NCBI GenBank assembly: GCA_050946255.1
Contig: JBMNUL010000118.1
Coordinates: 1 to 8,100, forward strand
Direction of reading: 5' to 3'
DNA length: 8,100 bases
Source: JBMNUL01 sp050946255
GTDB taxonomy: Bacteria > Actinomycetota > Coriobacteriia > Coriobacteriales > CADBOM01
Position 1 is the first letter of the stretch. Each line of letters starts with the position of its first letter. Made by a program: the position numbers and the translations under genes. Shown here piece by piece: positions 5,729 through 8,100 of this stretch. Below the pieces are notes generated by a model that saw nothing but the letters and a program-made list of their open reading frames with translations, did not search any database and was not told the origin of the DNA.

Positions 5729-8100
5729 ATGGATAAGGACAGCGCGCTGGGAACCAGCAAACTCACCAGGTTCTTGTATGTGATTCTGGCAATCGCCTTC
5801 GTGCTCGGGTTGTCGCCCATTGGCACCTCGACCGCGTATGCCGATGACAGCGACAATTCCGTCACCGTCACAGTAAATGTCTATGACGGCAAAGACGGCA
5901 AGTTCCTGGATATGTACAGGGAGGTGACGGTAACTCCCGGTATCGCAGAGGAGTATGGATACACCAACGACTCCACGTATGTGGGAGACACGCAGGTGTC
6001 CGCTCTCGATGTTCTGGTCGCGGAGCACAAGGCATATTACGGGGATGCCTTCACCACGACCAGCCATGACCAGCTCAGTGTCAGCAGTTCCGGCTGGATC
6101 CAGCTGATGTTCAACACTGAACCGGCAGTATCCGGATACACCTACTTTGTCAATCAGGCTAACCCGGTGGGCACGGATGGCTCCACTGGGCTCATGGTCA
6201 ATCAGGCCGTAGTCTCCAATGGAGATTACATTGATTTCGTAATCACCCCTGACGACTATTACAGCGAGCTCGGCGAGTCGTATGGTCATATGTATGGGAT
6301 GACGATTGACTTCGCCTACTTCGGGGATTCGAACGGTGACAGGGTAGCATCGATCGGCACTGAGCCTGGCGCTTCGGTTACCGTCAACCTCAAGCGATTC
6401 TGGGCGTTGGCGAACATGATGGGTGGCACTAGGACTGTAGAGGACTTCTCAGACGTGTCGCTTGCGTACGTGGATGCCGGAACCGGTGAGATCGGAACCG
6501 ATGTTATAGCAACGACTGGCGAAGACGGCACCGCCACCCTCACGTTCTCGGATCCCGGAACCTATTATGTGTCGGCGACTGGAAAATACGAATCCATTTA
6601 TCAGCGTGATCAACAATACTATGAAGACGTTGAAATCCCAATGATCGAGCCCCTTATCAAGATTACCGTTAAGGAGCCGGTCGGCTCCATAACCCTCACG
6701 GTCGAGAACACAACCTACACCGACTCCTCCCAGTCGATGACCTCCGGGGCCGAGCCCGCCTGGACCGGCACCCTTATCGACCAGGTCTCCGTGCCCATCT
6801 ACGAGGGCGACACCGTCTACAGCGCGGCAAAGCGCGGAATCGAGGCCGCCGGCTTCACGATGGAGAGCGGAAGCTACGGCGGGATCGGGACGGTCAACGG
6901 GCTTGCCGCCGGTGACGCCAACGGCATGACCACCTCGGGCGGCTACGAGTACAACGCCAGCGGGTGGATGGAGCTCGTCAACGACTGGTTCATCAACACC
7001 CTGCCAGAGCAGGTATCGGTCTCAGATGGCGACGAGATCACCGTGGCATACAGCGTGACCGGCGGCCCCGACATTGGCGGGGACTGGTCCAATACCGACA
7101 AATCCCTGAAGTCGATCGCCACGAGCACTGGAACTCTCTCTCCGGAGTTCTCAAGTTCAACTTACGAGTACACCCTAACCGTGCCTAAAGGCACAAGGTC
7201 GCTCACTGTGACCCCCACGGCCTCCAACAAGGACTACCAGGTCCACACGTATCTGGGCGACCAGGCCACCGGCACCGAGTACGCCAGATCCGCCGAGATC
7301 CCCGTGGACGATGGGTCTGTCATAACCGTGGTCTGCGGCGACGAGTCCTGGCCCACGATGAACGACAACTCCTCCGAGAAGCAGACATACACGATCACCA
7401 TTGAGGAAGAGCAGAGAATCGGTTCCATAACCCTCACGGTTGAGAACACAACCTACACCGACTCCTCGCAGTCGATGACCGAGGGTGCAGAGCCCGCCTG
7501 GACCGGTACCCTGATTGACCAGGTCTCCGTCCCGATTTACGAGGGCGACACCGTCTTGAGCGCGGCCCAGAGCGGCATCGAGGCTGCCGGCTTCACGATG
7601 GAGAGCGGAAGCTACGGCGGGATCGGGACGGTCAACGGGCTTGCCGCAGGGGATGCCAACGGCATGACCACTTATGGTGACTATGAGTACAACGCCAGCG
7701 GGTGGATGGAGCTCGTCAACGACTGGTTCATCAACACCATGCCCGAGTCGGTTTCCGTCTCCGATGGCGACGAGATCACCGTGGCATACAGCGTCACCGG
7801 TGGCCCCGACCTCGGCGGGGACTCGTCCAACACCGACAAGACACTGAAGTCGCTCACCACAAGCGCCGGGACGCTCTCGCCTGAATTCTCGAGTTCCACA
7901 TACGAGTACACCCTTACCGTGCCGAGGGGCACCACTTCTGTTAAGGTGACCCCAACGGCCTCCAATAAGAATTATCAGGTCCACACGTACCTGGGCGACC
8001 AGGCCACCGGCACCGAGTATGCCAGGTCCTCCGAGATCCCCGTGGAGGATGGGTCTGTCATAACCGTGGTCTGCGGCGACGAGTCCTGGCCCACGATGAA
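5729..8100 (+). CDS. Large secreted protein with tandem DUF4430 + cadherin-like repeats (3' end outside window)
   Basis: An open frame from ATG 5729 to the window edge, 790 codons without a stop. Residues 1-38 form a signal peptide (basic KLTR, hydrophobic core 15-29, likely cleavage after AYA 36-38). Residues ~43-200 look like a divergent DUF4430 domain: VSALDVLVAEHKAYYG (90-105), SGWIQLM (121-127), TYFVN (138-142), NGDYIDFVI (164-172). Residues ~215-317 resemble an Ig-like beta domain, with GEDGTATLTFSDPGTYYVSA at 264-283. From residue 319 come tandem 246-residue units, 319-564 and 565 onward. Each holds a DUF4430 domain (EGDTVxSAA, then NASGWMELVND, then DGDEITVAYSV) and a cadherin-like beta-sandwich (LKS, then GTLSPEFSSSTYEYTLTVP, to a YTITIE end). 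No enzyme motif is seen. It is probably a cell-surface ligand-capture protein; any anchor (sorting signal, transmembrane helix, cell-wall-binding repeats) must lie downstream. It is cotranscribed with the preceding DUF4430 gene under the B12 riboswitch. Confidence 0.92.
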   Translation, partial: MDKDSALGTSKLTRFLYVILAIAFVLGLSPIGTSTAYADDSDNSVTVTVNVYDGKDGKFLDMYREVTVTPGIAEEYGYTNDSTYVGDTQVSALDVLVAEHKAYYGDAFTTTSHDQLSVSSSGWIQLMFNTEPAVSGYTYFVNQANPVGTDGSTGLMVNQAVVSNGDYIDFVITPDDYYSELGESYGHMYGMTIDFAYFGDSNGDRVASIGTEPGASVTVNLKRFWALANMMGGTRTVEDFSDVSLAYVDAGTGEIGTDVIATTGEDGTATLTFSDPGTYYVSATGKYESIYQRDQQYYEDVEIPMIEPLIKITVKEPVGSITLTVENTTYTDSSQSMTSGAEPAWTGTLIDQVSVPIYEGDTVYSAAKRGIEAAGFTMESGSYGGIGTVNGLAAGDANGMTTSGGYEYNASGWMELVNDWFINTLPEQVSVSDGDEITVAYSVTGGPDIGGDWSNTDKSLKSIATSTGTLSPEFSSSTYEYTLTVPKGTRSLTVTPTASNKDYQVHTYLGDQATGTEYARSAEIPVDDGSVITVVCGDESWPTMNDNSSEKQTYTITIEEEQRIGSITLTVENTTYTDSSQSMTEGAEPAWTGTLIDQVSVPIYEGDTVLSAAQSGIEAAGFTMESGSYGGIGTVNGLAAGDANGMTTYGDYEYNASGWMELVNDWFINTMPESVSVSDGDEITVAYSVTGGPDLGGDSSNTDKTLKSLTTSAGTLSPEFSSSTYEYTLTVPRGTTSVKVTPTASNKNYQVHTYLGDQATGTEYARSSEIPVEDGSVITVVCGDESWPTM
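6683..8100 (+). repeat. In-frame tandem repeat, 738-nt period, inside the secreted DUF4430 protein
   Basis: Unit 1 is 6683-7420. Unit 2 starts at 7421 and reaches the window end after 680 nt without any insertion or deletion relative to unit 1. By hand comparison about 21 of the 226 fully visible residues differ, so the units are about 91% identical in protein. Long blocks are identical in DNA, for example 62 nt at 6848-6909 and 7586-7647. This indicates recent duplication or ongoing homogenisation. Further copies may follow outside the window. Confidence 0.95.

Noticed and set aside
7175..7984. Reverse-strand open frame opposite the tandem repeats
   Set aside because: Its Gly/Val-rich, repeated translation mirrors the repeat units on the + strand, and the secreted protein frame runs through without a stop.

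Overview
The window reads as a bacterial, probably Gram-positive, nutrient-uptake locus. An ECF (energy-coupling factor) vitamin transporter lies on the left. On the right is a cobalamin-riboswitch-controlled pair of extracytoplasmic proteins carrying DUF4430 (transcobalamin/intrinsic-factor C-terminal-like) domains. All genes are on the + strand. Host-associated actinobacteria of the Coriobacteriia type are the best guess. This rests on moderately high GC, TTG starts, a fused double-ATPase ECF module and long secreted DUF4430/cadherin-like repeat proteins. It is an inference from style, not from any marker gene.

Layout: 1-381 is the C-terminal part of an EcfT transmembrane subunit. 354-2027 is a fused EcfA-EcfA ATPase with two complete ABC domains. 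2009-3097 is a membrane S component with an unusual ~130-residue acidic, low-complexity N-terminal extension. 3101-3967 is a second, complete EcfT paralogous to the first. The genes overlap by 28 and 19 nt or are 3 nt apart, so they form one operon that starts upstream of the window. The gene-free stretch 3968-4401 holds a putative promoter, a cobalamin riboswitch (about 4084-4262) and a strong intrinsic terminator (4305-4349). It is the leader of the next operon. 4402-5625 encodes a membrane-anchored FecR-like + Ser/Gly linker + DUF4430 protein. 5729 to beyond the window end encodes a large secreted protein: signal peptide, divergent DUF4430-like domain, Ig-like domain, then near-identical 246-residue tandem repeats, each a DUF4430 domain plus a cadherin-like beta-sandwich.

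Working model (inference): the DUF4430 proteins capture corrinoids or a similar small ligand outside the membrane, and the ECF transporter imports it. The riboswitch shuts off the capture proteins when intracellular cobalamin is sufficient. The riboswitch and the domain families can be recognised in the sequence. The hand-off between surface proteins and ECF transporter, and cobalamin as the transporter's substrate, are not shown by the sequence.
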